Shown in pieces: positions 8,231-16,807 of a stretch of DNA of 24,569 bases. Below the pieces are notes generated by a model. It searched no databases and was not told the DNA's origin. It was given only the letters and a program-made list of their open reading frames with translations. The stretch lies in contig RPFO01000603.1 of the NCBI GenBank assembly GCA_009746045.1, forward strand, positions 1 through 24,569. The letters are read 5' to 3'. The translations under genes and the position numbers were made by a program. The first letter of the stretch is position 1, and each line of letters starts with the position of its first letter. Source of the DNA: Mesostigma viride. Its lineage: Eukaryota > Streptophyta > Mesostigmatophyceae > Mesostigmatales > Mesostigmataceae.

Positions 8231-8663
8231 GGTTGGTAATCTGTCAACTTTCTAATGCATTCCTGCTTACTGCGACCTTGAAGCGTGTCCATTGGAATGC
8301 TAGTCACTCACGCATCTATGGTCTATCGCGCCTGTTCCTGTTTTGCTGCGGTTGCAGACCACGCGACCCCACCCGCACCGTGCCGACATTGCACGCTGGA
8401 TGCGGAAGGTTCGCGCTTGGGTGAAGGTGTGTTAGCACGCGTGCAGTACACTGCTACTCCCGTGCCACACTTGTTGTTTATGATACAGTATTGCTTTTCA
8501 CGAATGAACTCGAGTATGACAACGTGTGTTATGAAAACCTGTTTTTATTAGTATTTTAAGTAATGAATAAAACTCCACTCCAGCGGTGTTGATTATGAAT
8601 GCAGCCTATTCACGTGGCAAGCGCGCTTGTCCACATGAGCGATTTCCTTGTGACTCGGTTTGT
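8231..8663. other. Intergenic region between convergent genes
   Basis: No convincing gene is seen. The MYND gene and the first MCP gene end towards each other here. An AATAAA hexamer at 8566-8571 on the plus strand could serve as polyadenylation signal for the MYND transcript, about 335 bases after its stop. Confidence 0.45.
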
Positions 8664-10022
8664 TTAAGATGCGAACCGCAGCCCGCCCATGCCATTAGTG
8701 ATCTTGAGAACATTGAACGACCGCGCGTAGATGGTGATGATACCCTTGGGCAGAGTGGTGCTCATCCCCTTCAGCACCAGCTTGACGGTATCTAAACGAG
8801 AGAAGTTGATGGTGCCAGTGGGCTTCCAGTCCTCTGGCTTGAGACCGAACGGGATGACGTAGACGTGCTTGTCCCTGGGAATGCGCGTGTGGGTCTGCAG
8901 GGGCAGCAGGTAAGAAAAGTAGACAGGGTCGCGCCCCTCCCCAAACACCTGCTGGGAGTTGAGCGTCAGGTTAGCGGTGGTGAAAAGGTGGCCACCGGGG
9001 TTATTCTTGTTGGTAAAGTTCCAAACTGCCTGGGTGGGGTCATTTGAGGTGGCCGGGTCGGTCAAGCGGTTATCAGCCTTGTAGAAGAAGATGAGCTCCT
9101 TGATGGGATGGGAGAACGGCAGGGTGATGGTTTCCAGGTCAGTGTTCTCAACAAAGTGATCGTATTGCTGCGTCGCTGTGATGAGGTACTCGTGCGCGTT
9201 GGTGGCAAATTGCCGCCTCTCAAAATCGTCCAGATAAACGTAGCGCAGGACCAGGCGCATCTTGCTGATGTCCTCAAAACGGTTCACCATGTCCGTTCGG
9301 TAGGTGGGGTCCGTGGTAGCGATAGAGTTCCACAGCTTAGGGAGAGCCGCCAGGGAGGTGCCAGGGTACTTGGGCCCACCCGCCATGTGCGTGAAAATTT
9401 CATCCTTGGTAGCCACCTGGATGCGGATGCGGGCGTCGTGGTACTGCAACGCGATGATAGGGAGCGCCATGCCCTCCTCCACGCAGAACGAGAACTGCAG
9501 GGGGATGTAAATGTAGCTCGGGTAGACAGCAGTCTGGCCACCGCCAAACTTCCTCACCAAGCCACCGTGGCGCGTGGGGGCGGTCTCCACGTGGCTGGTG
9601 CTGGGGTCGCGCGTCAGCTGGTCCCACACGTGCATAAACTCGCCGGTCATTTCCTCGATGGTGTAGCCACCGATGCGAAACTCCACCTTCTTGATGAGGA
9701 TGCGCGCGATGTCATCATAAAACGGGTCAAAAAACGTCCACCAGGTCCTGCCATCGGCTGGGGGCGGATCCTTCCATTCCTTCAGTTTTGGCAGCTCGAT
9801 GTAGACGTACGCCTTAGTGATAAGATCGCCGCTCTTGGGCAGCTGGAACTCCACCATACGGCCAAAACCCGGGATGCCGCTTGAAGGGACAACCTCGGTG
9901 TCGGCAAACGCAAAGTTGGTGTGGCGGGGATACATGCTCTTAAAAAAGGTGACCTCGGGGGAAACGGTTAACATGGCATCCTGGGGGCCCTTCGCGCGAA
10001 GAGACAGAACGGCGTGTGACAT
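8664..10022 (-). CDS. Major capsid protein paralogue 1 (452 aa)
   Basis: Double-jelly-roll major capsid protein of nucleocytoplasmic large DNA viruses, which trimerises to make the icosahedral shell. Family hallmarks are visible. The N-terminus has MSHAVLSLRAKGPQDAMLTV and the VTFFKSMYPRHTNFAF motif (residues about 24-40). Further on come PKSGDLITKAYVYIELPKL, GGYTIEEMTGEFMHV, IYIPLQFSFCVEEGMALPII and YVYLDDFERRQFATNAHEYL. The end shows GRDPVYFSYLLPLQTHTR and the common C-terminus FNVLKITNGMGGLRFAS. The frame is intact. It is about 150 residues shorter than its immediate upstream neighbour, mainly because a central insert before the DDFERRQF motif is missing. It is the last gene of the minus-strand structural block and has its own TATA-like upstream element. 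Confidence 0.95.
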   Translation of the reverse strand: MSHAVLSLRAKGPQDAMLTVSPEVTFFKSMYPRHTNFAFADTEVVPSSGIPGFGRMVEFQLPKSGDLITKAYVYIELPKLKEWKDPPPADGRTWWTFFDPFYDDIARILIKKVEFRIGGYTIEEMTGEFMHVWDQLTRDPSTSHVETAPTRHGGLVRKFGGGQTAVYPSYIYIPLQFSFCVEEGMALPIIALQYHDARIRIQVATKDEIFTHMAGGPKYPGTSLAALPKLWNSIATTDPTYRTDMVNRFEDISKMRLVLRYVYLDDFERRQFATNAHEYLITATQQYDHFVENTDLETITLPFSHPIKELIFFYKADNRLTDPATSNDPTQAVWNFTNKNNPGGHLFTTANLTLNSQQVFGEGRDPVYFSYLLPLQTHTRIPRDKHVYVIPFGLKPEDWKPTGTINFSRLDTVKLVLKGMSTTLPKGIITIYARSFNVLKITNGMGGLRFAS

Positions 10023-10058
10023 CCTGGTGGTATATATAGCACTCTAGATTTATTTTTT
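10023..10058 (-). promoter_or_regulatory. TCTAGA + TATATATA promoter element of MCP paralogue 1
   Basis: On the coding strand the 42-base gap reads TCTAGA (10043-10048), then CTATATATA (about 10031-10039), ending 8 bases before the ATG. The next MCP gene upstream has the same TCTAGA followed by a TATA run in the same place. AATAAA (reverse complement of 10049-10054) in the same gap could end the preceding MCP transcript, so terminator and promoter appear to be packed together. Confidence 0.65.
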
Positions 10059-10064
10059 TTGCGC

Positions 10065-11891
10065 TTATGAAGCGAACCGCTTGCCCCCCATGCCCTGTGC
10101 AATCTTTAGCACATTGAAAGATGTGACGTAGACATCGATCGTACCTGCCGGGATGCCACCGGTCGACTTGCCGAGTCCCTTGAGGTTTAGCTTGACACTG
10201 TCCAGTCGGGACATGTTCACAGAGCCGGACGGCTTCCACGACTCGGGCTCGAGTGCGAAGGGGATACAGTACACGTGACTGCCCTTCACGACACGGGTGT
10301 GGAACTCGCTGGGTAGCACGTAGGAGAAATAGATAGGATCGCGCCCCTCGCCGTACATGTTTTGGGAATTGAGCGACAGGTTGGCGGTGGTGAACAGGTG
10401 GCCGTCACCAAACAAGCTGTTGTCATTCCAAAACTTCCAATAGCCGTTGTAAGAAAAGTCGGCGTCGGCACGGTACTTGGTGTTGATGAATGACAGGTCG
10501 GCGGGCTTGAACCAGAACAGGAGCTCCTTGACTGGGTGGTTGAACTTGAGGTCCATGCTCACCTCGTTTTCCCCGCTCACGTGCTGCTGGTAGCGCTGGA
10601 CCTCGGTGATGAGGTACTCGTGCGAGTTGAGGGCGAACTGTCGGCGCTCGAAGTCGTCCAGGTAGATGTAGCGCACCAGCAGCTTGCACGCAAAACTCGG
10701 TGGTTCCTTGATCCACCTCCCGCGTGGCTCGGTCTCAGCGATGTTATTTGCGGTGGGGGCAAGGTAATCACCCGCATTGGCCGGTGTGGGCGCGTTGACG
10801 CTTTCGGGGATGAGGCCGGGATTCAGGGACCCCTTGCCGATGCTCATAGTGTAGATCATGTCGTGTTCCGATCTCCATCTCAAGGTGAAGCCGACCAGCC
10901 TCTTTTTAGCAGTTCCCACGGCACGAGATGGCGTTTCCGTTAGCCACTCACTGACGTACATCTGCTTTTGGGCAATGTTGGCATCCGCTGGTACAACACC
11001 ACCAGTAGCATAATCAGGGAAGATGTATCCCTCTTGAGAGAGGCGCCTCTTATACGTGCCGTCCGACCAGTCATCGTTGTCAGGTTTGGAGTAAGTTTTG
11101 GTCGTAACGTTGTAAGTAATCAAATTTACATCGACGTACGCGTCAAGATATGTGAAAATCTCAAGAGCCTTTGCGATTCGCTCGCTGTTTTCGTTGTAGC
11201 TGGAACCGGAGTAATCGACAGCTGGCTCGATCACGGAAGGCGCGGCGGTCTGGTCGGGGGTGTACCCGGGCCAGTACCTGGTGAAGATGTCCGCGGCCGT
11301 GTTGAACTGGATCTTAACAATCACGTCGTGGTACTGGAGAGCGATGATGGGGAGAGCCAGGCCAGGGTCCCTGCAGAAGGTGAACTCCAACGGGATGTAA
11401 ATGTGCTGCGCCCGATCGGCGCGGTCGTACTCTACAACCCTACCCAACTCGTCAATCTTCACGCTGCCACCGTGAGACACTGGCATGTTGTCCACGCTGC
11501 TTTCGTACCCCTTCTTGCTCATGATGTCGTTCACGTGCAAGAAATCGCCCGTGATCTTTTCGATGGAGTACCCGCCCACCACCAACTCCACGTGGTCGAT
11601 CAGGATCCTGCCAAAGTCTTTCGCGAACGGCGCGTACGATGCCACGAAGAAAGGGGACATCTCGATGTACGCCATGACCTTTGTGATCAGATCGCCCGAT
11701 CGGGGCAGCTTGAACTCTACAGATTGGCCGTAATCCACGATGCCGGCGGATTGCGTGACCTCCGAATCTTCCATCGCAAAGTTGGTGTGGCGCGGATAGA
11801 CGGTCTTGAAGAAGGTGACCTCCGGATCGACGATCAGCGAGACGTCTTGCGTCCCCTTAGCGCGAAGGGCCATGATGCTGTGACTTCCCAT
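10065..11891 (-). CDS. Major capsid protein paralogue 2 (608 aa)
   Basis: Second intact double-jelly-roll capsid protein. It has MALRAKGTQDVSLIVDPEVT, FFKTVYPRHTNFAM, FKLPRSGDLITKVMAYIEM, DHVELVVGGYSIEKITGDFL, IYIPLEFTFCRDPGLALPII, YIYLDDFERRQFALNSHEYL and the end FNVLKIAQGMGGKRFAS. It is larger than paralogue 1 because of a roughly 150-residue insert (about residues 230-400, including TPSRAVGTAKKRLVGFTLRW). In this fold such inserts usually lie in surface loops on top of the capsomer, so the extra mass may face outwards; that placement is inference. It lies 42 bases upstream of paralogue 1 and 50 bases downstream of the 1605-residue repeat protein on the same strand. Confidence 0.95.
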   Translation of the reverse strand: MGSHSIMALRAKGTQDVSLIVDPEVTFFKTVYPRHTNFAMEDSEVTQSAGIVDYGQSVEFKLPRSGDLITKVMAYIEMSPFFVASYAPFAKDFGRILIDHVELVVGGYSIEKITGDFLHVNDIMSKKGYESSVDNMPVSHGGSVKIDELGRVVEYDRADRAQHIYIPLEFTFCRDPGLALPIIALQYHDVIVKIQFNTAADIFTRYWPGYTPDQTAAPSVIEPAVDYSGSSYNENSERIAKALEIFTYLDAYVDVNLITYNVTTKTYSKPDNDDWSDGTYKRRLSQEGYIFPDYATGGVVPADANIAQKQMYVSEWLTETPSRAVGTAKKRLVGFTLRWRSEHDMIYTMSIGKGSLNPGLIPESVNAPTPANAGDYLAPTANNIAETEPRGRWIKEPPSFACKLLVRYIYLDDFERRQFALNSHEYLITEVQRYQQHVSGENEVSMDLKFNHPVKELLFWFKPADLSFINTKYRADADFSYNGYWKFWNDNSLFGDGHLFTTANLSLNSQNMYGEGRDPIYFSYVLPSEFHTRVVKGSHVYCIPFALEPESWKPSGSVNMSRLDSVKLNLKGLGKSTGGIPAGTIDVYVTSFNVLKIAQGMGGKRFAS

Positions 11892-11930
11892 GTTGGATCG
11901 GGGTGTATATATATAGTTCTAGACATTTTT
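11892..11930 (-). promoter_or_regulatory. TCTAGA + TATATATATA promoter element of MCP paralogue 2
   Basis: On the coding strand an A-rich tract is followed by TCTAGA (11918-11923) and CTATATATATA (about 11905-11916), ending about 13 bases before the ATG. The layout matches the element in front of MCP paralogue 1, apart from slightly different spacing. Confidence 0.65.
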
Positions 11931-11941
11931 TTTGGACGCGG

Positions 11942-14900
11942 CTAGAAGGGCAGACTGCCGACGTAGTGAGTGGCGAGAACCTTTTGGTTACCCCTCGTTT
12001 CGCTCGCAGCGTATTGGAACTGGTTGGATTTTATATCCAGTACCAGGAGCCCGGGTGACCGTTTGGACCAGGAGCGTGCATACGTCAACCTGAAGGTTCC
12101 ACTCACCACCTGCATCGAACCTACAGGCTGAAGGACGGTCACTTTGCCCGATTTGAAGTCATAATGCCGCAGACGCACATCATTGCTATCGAGACCCGAT
12201 AAGGTCGATACGGAAGGAACAAACTTGACGGTGAACGACTGTGAAAAGAGCGTGTCCAGCCTCCCGCCGGTGTCGGCATCAACGAAATCGATGTCAGAGA
12301 AGAATGGCGCCGGGGCGGGGATCACAATAGCGTGCGTTGAGATGGGGTATATCTCTGTCTCCGACACCCTGAACGCCATCCCACCATCTGTCGGAGCTAG
12401 AGTGAGTGTGCGGGTGGCAGTAGCGGGCGCGGCATACCCAGTGCATGCCAAAGTGTGCGTCTTCTTGTCAGTAGACGACGACCACGATGATGCGGGTGCG
12501 GTCAGCTGGCCTCCGGTAGACACGCTCAACGATAGCTTTCCAGTCTGGAGAGTCACCGGCTTGGATGTGTAAATGATGAATGAAAAGGTGGATGGGAGCG
12601 AGGACGGATACGGCCCGATAAGCTTGTTGTCCGGAGTTTTAAAAGTGTAAGAATAAGAGAACACGCTCTCCGGCGTCGTGGACGTGTTGCCACTTTGGGC
12701 GGGGGCCGGATTAGTCGTGAATGAGATGCTGGTGGACAGGTTGTAGTTAATGATAGTGCTGCTACCGATCCGTACGGTGTTTGCCGGAATCTTGATCTCC
12801 ACAGCGCCACTTGACATTGACAGGTCTAGGGACGGGGCCAAAGCAAGGGCCTTTTGGTATATGTTGCCCATGTTGATGCGCAACATGGGCTGACCAACCA
12901 CTCGTGTCATTGGCACGACAGACATTGGCACGTTGTTGAGCGTCCACGTCACCGGCACATTTCCCTCAGGCAGTTTCGTGATTTCAGTGCCGAATAAGAT
13001 GTCCACCGTTGCAGTCAACTGTTGCCTACTGGTGGTATAGTTCGTTTCATGCGCGGACCCGCTTACCCACGCTGTTGTGGGCACCTGGACTGTATCCCTA
13101 GCGACGCCACTCGTATCAACGAACTTCCATTCGATGGATGTAACACTTGATGAGTAGTTGTTGAAGTACGCAGTTCCCGGTGATGCGGGTGCGGTAGGGA
13201 CATTTGTGGACGTCAACAGTTGCCAGGTCAGCTCGAACGCCCTCTCTATCGTGGTGCCAATCCTAAACAAGCCAGCTGGCAGAGATAACCGGATGGTGTT
13301 GGTAGCAGCGGCGGCGGTGGTGGCCAGGTCACCCAAGGGAAACCTGGCCGTCACGATCCCATTGTTGTCCGCTTGGAATGCACCCACCGATACGGTTGAG
13401 CTGTTACCGTTGTTTACAGTGTACGAGAAAGTCGTCGGCGTTCCCTTCTCGATGAGTGAGATGAAACCCGCGAGCGGTTCCGTCGATGCCAGGAACCGCA
13501 GCACAAGATCGATAGACTTTGTGCCAGTACTGGATGTCCATGGCGAAGTCCAATTGTACACGTCCAGCGCGGTCCATTCCGCGCCATACCGGGCCGCGCT
13601 TTTTGTTCCTACCTGCACGTTATTGGCCGAGTAGACAAAGTCGGCACTGTAAAGACAGGGGAGGTTGGCCAAAGTACCCGGTGCAGGCGTCGGCGTGGAC
13701 GTGCCTCCACTATAAAAACGCCACAACCCAACGGCAGCTGAAGACCAAGGACGGTCTTCTCTGTTTACTTTCACCCTAAGCAACGGGATATCAATACGAA
13801 TGTCCGTATCAACTGCACTCATGTCAATTTGCAAATCGCGAGCGTTTGTCCACAGGTTAGTTAGTGTTAATGACAACGTTGAGTTATTGGCGACAGCGGC
13901 GGCCTCATACGTTCTTTCTATGGTGCCGCTCGTAACTTTATATGTAATTTTATCGTTTGTCCCTGTAGACGCGTTTACAGACACTGGCAAATTACCAAAA
14001 ACGATCTCTAGACTAACCGGTTGATTTGTATACAATGAAGACACTATCCTATCACTCATGTTTATTGGTGTCGTGCCAAAGCTTGTCGGAACAACAAGTG
14101 CGTTATTCTGTCCTCTGGGGATCGCAGCAAGTTGAGTCGAGCCAAGTTTCCATTTGACATCCGTAATTTGCCCAGGGGCCATATCTAGCAGGCTGGACCA
14201 AGCAAACAACACGGACCACTGTGATCGAAATCCCCCTGTAACCACGGCAGTCCCCACGCTGACAGTCATCGCCGGGAACTCCACGAACAAGTTATACCCA
14301 CTGCCCTGTGAGCGCAGGTCCACTCCTCTACTCAGAGCAAGTGACCACAGCGTGTTACCTGCGCTATCTGTCGTCGGCACGCGCAACGTGTTAGAAGTGG
14401 AGCTAGAGGTGTAGCTCATGTCAGTCTGACACAAATCGACGGGGTCACTGCCAACGACTGATAAGTAAATTTTCGCCTTGGCGGATACATGTGTGCTGGA
14501 AACAGTTACTGGCGACGTTGGTGGAAACACAAACTCTAGAGTTAGCGACTTACCCCAATAATTGTGAACTGGGGTGATAGGTAGTACCCCCCACACATTG
14601 CTAGACACATAGGCGGCGGGTGTCGATGACGCAGCATCGAAAATCCAGTTTACCGCGGTCAAAGTGCCACCCGTCGCCTGGTTGAAGCTTTGTAGGGAGA
14701 GCACGTCCATGCGAAAGACCCACTTGGCTTCAAAACGTGGATTGCCGCTAGTTGTACCTGTAAACGTCAGGCAATTAGCCGGCACCGTGACTGTAATCGT
14801 GGTGTCTCTACTCCTCATGTCCCAGCCCCCTAGCTTGTCTCTCACAAGTGTGAAAAGAGAGCCGAGGTCAATCCGCAGTCGTTCGGCGTCCTTTGTCACG

Positions 14901-16759
14901 AGTGTCGTTTCGAAATTCTTAAGATCGAGGGTTCCACTGGTACCGTGGCCAGCGGACCAGGTGACGACCGTAGTGGATGCCACTGTCGCCAGCTTGCCCG
15001 CGTTAAAAGCGATATACAAAACCGAGGCGGTAGTGCCGAACTTGTCTGCCACTCCTGTCACCACACTAGGCACCCTTGCATCCGTTAGCGCCCGCACGCC
15101 AGCGTTAGAACCAAACTGCCACACGCAATTGGCAACATTAAGATCGGTGAGGTCACCGAGCGCAACAGGAGTTTGGGAACCCGCTGGGTTAAAGGCTAAC
15201 GTAAACCTTACCGCTTCGGTGATCTCGTTGTTCGGCGAAGTGCCCACCAGGAAGGTTGATCCGGGTATTGTCACAGTGATCGTACCACGGGTGGTGAGGA
15301 AGTTTGTTTCAGCATTTCCAAAAGCCCACCCCGCAACATCACCAAGGTTCACGTTGAGGATGTTTGCGTTGTTCTGCTTCGTCACGGTCTGGGTGGTTTT
15401 TTCTCGCGTTCCTAGTGCGTATTTTATAGTCGTGTCCGTGCCGGGGTACTTAAGAGCAAGAGTGTCATTGAAGGTCAGTTTGACTGTCACATTATTGCCC
15501 GAAACGCCGCTGTCAAACTGGCAGCTCATAGCAGACCATTCCGACTCCGACAAAGAAAAATCCCTGGTAGTAGCGTTGCTGGTCGTCGAGAAGATCAGAT
15601 TGACCGCTGACAGCCCCACCGCTTTTAAGGATGCCAACTCGCGTGTGGCGGTGCTGGTGTTGTTGTTGTTGGATGAGGTTGTAGCGGTGCTAAAATTCCA
15701 AGTCGCGGTCACATTTTTGTTGAAAATGCCACTAGTTGTCTTTAACATGCCGGCCGGGATAGTCACTGCAACAGAGTTTGCTAGCCTCTGTAAGATCTGC
15801 ACGGACTCCCCTAGACCAATTGCTTTTATATCCCCCAAACGGAATCTAGCAATTTTTAAGCTGTCTGCGGACGTGAATTCATCAACACCGCATAAAGTTT
15901 TAATGGGCGTGGCCGCATTGTCTAGCGTCCAAGAGAACACGATAGGATTATTTCTGGCCAGTGATAAGTCAGTCGAAGTGATCTGAAGATAAACGTCCCA
16001 TGTTCGATTATTGGTATAAAGATCTGACCATCCAGTAATGGTTGGCACAACAGCAACAACACCGCCGCTGGTAGGAGCGGAGGCGGCTGGGAATGTTTGT
16101 ACGTCGGTACTATCTGACTTGTTTACAAACAAGAAACTCGCATTATGTATGCCAGGGATGTTGCCGATGACAGCGGTATCGATGCTAGATGGGGTGGCAC
16201 CATTCCACAAGCGCGTGGATATGAAAATGGACTTGTTATAGGTAGCACCGTCGACTTTAATTGAGCCGGCTGGGATTTCCACCGTGAGAATGTTAAGGTG
16301 GCTTGCTCCAGGCGACCGCAGATCCCATCCATTAGTGGTTGCGCGATTGACAAGATCATCGAGAGGAATAGAAAGTCTTTGATATCTGTTTTGTGACGAA
16401 TATAACACCGCCGCCCTATTAGTAGTCCAAGTTACATTGTCCAGGCTTATTTTCGGGAGTTTACTCGCTGTGTTCAAAGTGAATGTGTTCAAAGTGCCAT
16501 CTGGTGACTGGACTCTGATCTGATAATCATTATTCAAAAGTTTTGCTGGGATGTTTATTTCCAAAACTGCAGTCGCTAAACTGGGGAACGCGGCAGTACT
16601 AATGTCGACATGACCAATGTCCAAAGTGTTTGCTACTAGGTCAGCTGTCGATTTACTATCGCTAGTGTTTTTGAAATTAACAGAAAATGGGGCAGTGGTA
16701 GAATTAGAAGAGCGCGGGAACGCATCTTTGAGAGTCGCGACATCCGATAATGTCGACAT
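11942..16759 (-). CDS. Giant Ser/Thr/Asn-rich beta-repeat protein (1605 aa), putative virion surface or fibre protein
   Basis: I do not recognise a named family. The protein starts at the ATG at 16757-16759 (MSTLSDVATLKDAFPRSSNS) and is intact. It is built from about eight degenerate repeats of roughly 165-175 residues. Each closes with a hydrophobic strand and a short signature: VEIPAGSIKVDG near 170, VTIPAGMLKTTSG near 345, VTIPGSTFLVG near 515, VTVPANCLTFTG near 690, VEFPAMTVSVG near 855, IDIPLLRVKVN near 1020, LSLPAGLFRIG near 1180 and IKIPANTVRIG near 1340. Several are preceded by GWDLRS, GWDMRS or GVDLRS. Alternating hydrophobic and Ser/Thr residues suggest beta-sandwich domains in a row. 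The last 200 residues differ and may cap the chain. No signal peptide or membrane segment is evident. Its position between capsid genes suggests a virion fibre or decoration protein; that is inference. Confidence 0.85.
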   Translation of the reverse strand: MSTLSDVATLKDAFPRSSNSTTAPFSVNFKNTSDSKSTADLVANTLDIGHVDISTAAFPSLATAVLEINIPAKLLNNDYQIRVQSPDGTLNTFTLNTASKLPKISLDNVTWTTNRAAVLYSSQNRYQRLSIPLDDLVNRATTNGWDLRSPGASHLNILTVEIPAGSIKVDGATYNKSIFISTRLWNGATPSSIDTAVIGNIPGIHNASFLFVNKSDSTDVQTFPAASAPTSGGVVAVVPTITGWSDLYTNNRTWDVYLQITSTDLSLARNNPIVFSWTLDNAATPIKTLCGVDEFTSADSLKIARFRLGDIKAIGLGESVQILQRLANSVAVTIPAGMLKTTSGIFNKNVTATWNFSTATTSSNNNNTSTATRELASLKAVGLSAVNLIFSTTSNATTRDFSLSESEWSAMSCQFDSGVSGNNVTVKLTFNDTLALKYPGTDTTIKYALGTREKTTQTVTKQNNANILNVNLGDVAGWAFGNAETNFLTTRGTITVTIPGSTFLVGTSPNNEITEAVRFTLAFNPAGSQTPVALGDLTDLNVANCVWQFGSNAGVRALTDARVPSVVTGVADKFGTTASVLYIAFNAGKLATVASTTVVTWSAGHGTSGTLDLKNFETTLVTKDAERLRIDLGSLFTLVRDKLGGWDMRSRDTTITVTVPANCLTFTGTTSGNPRFEAKWVFRMDVLSLQSFNQATGGTLTAVNWIFDAASSTPAAYVSSNVWGVLPITPVHNYWGKSLTLEFVFPPTSPVTVSSTHVSAKAKIYLSVVGSDPVDLCQTDMSYTSSSTSNTLRVPTTDSAGNTLWSLALSRGVDLRSQGSGYNLFVEFPAMTVSVGTAVVTGGFRSQWSVLFAWSSLLDMAPGQITDVKWKLGSTQLAAIPRGQNNALVVPTSFGTTPINMSDRIVSSLYTNQPVSLEIVFGNLPVSVNASTGTNDKITYKVTSGTIERTYEAAAVANNSTLSLTLTNLWTNARDLQIDMSAVDTDIRIDIPLLRVKVNREDRPWSSAAVGLWRFYSGGTSTPTPAPGTLANLPCLYSADFVYSANNVQVGTKSAARYGAEWTALDVYNWTSPWTSSTGTKSIDLVLRFLASTEPLAGFISLIEKGTPTTFSYTVNNGNSSTVSVGAFQADNNGIVTARFPLGDLATTAAAATNTIRLSLPAGLFRIGTTIERAFELTWQLLTSTNVPTAPASPGTAYFNNYSSSVTSIEWKFVDTSGVARDTVQVPTTAWVSGSAHETNYTTSRQQLTATVDILFGTEITKLPEGNVPVTWTLNNVPMSVVPMTRVVGQPMLRINMGNIYQKALALAPSLDLSMSSGAVEIKIPANTVRIGSSTIINYNLSTSISFTTNPAPAQSGNTSTTPESVFSYSYTFKTPDNKLIGPYPSSLPSTFSFIIYTSKPVTLQTGKLSLSVSTGGQLTAPASSWSSSTDKKTHTLACTGYAAPATATRTLTLAPTDGGMAFRVSETEIYPISTHAIVIPAPAPFFSDIDFVDADTGGRLDTLFSQSFTVKFVPSVSTLSGLDSNDVRLRHYDFKSGKVTVLQPVGSMQVVSGTFRLTYARSWSKRSPGLLVLDIKSNQFQYAASETRGNQKVLATHYVGSLPF

Positions 16760-16807
16760 GTTGTTACTACCACGTTTAGATTAAAAAATGAAACCGCGCA
16801 CAAGGAC

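Noticed and set aside
14664-15986. A 440-codon plus-strand frame inside the 1605-residue gene
   Set aside because: It lies opposite a convincing repeat protein and has no domain-like sequence; the frame is open by codon bias.
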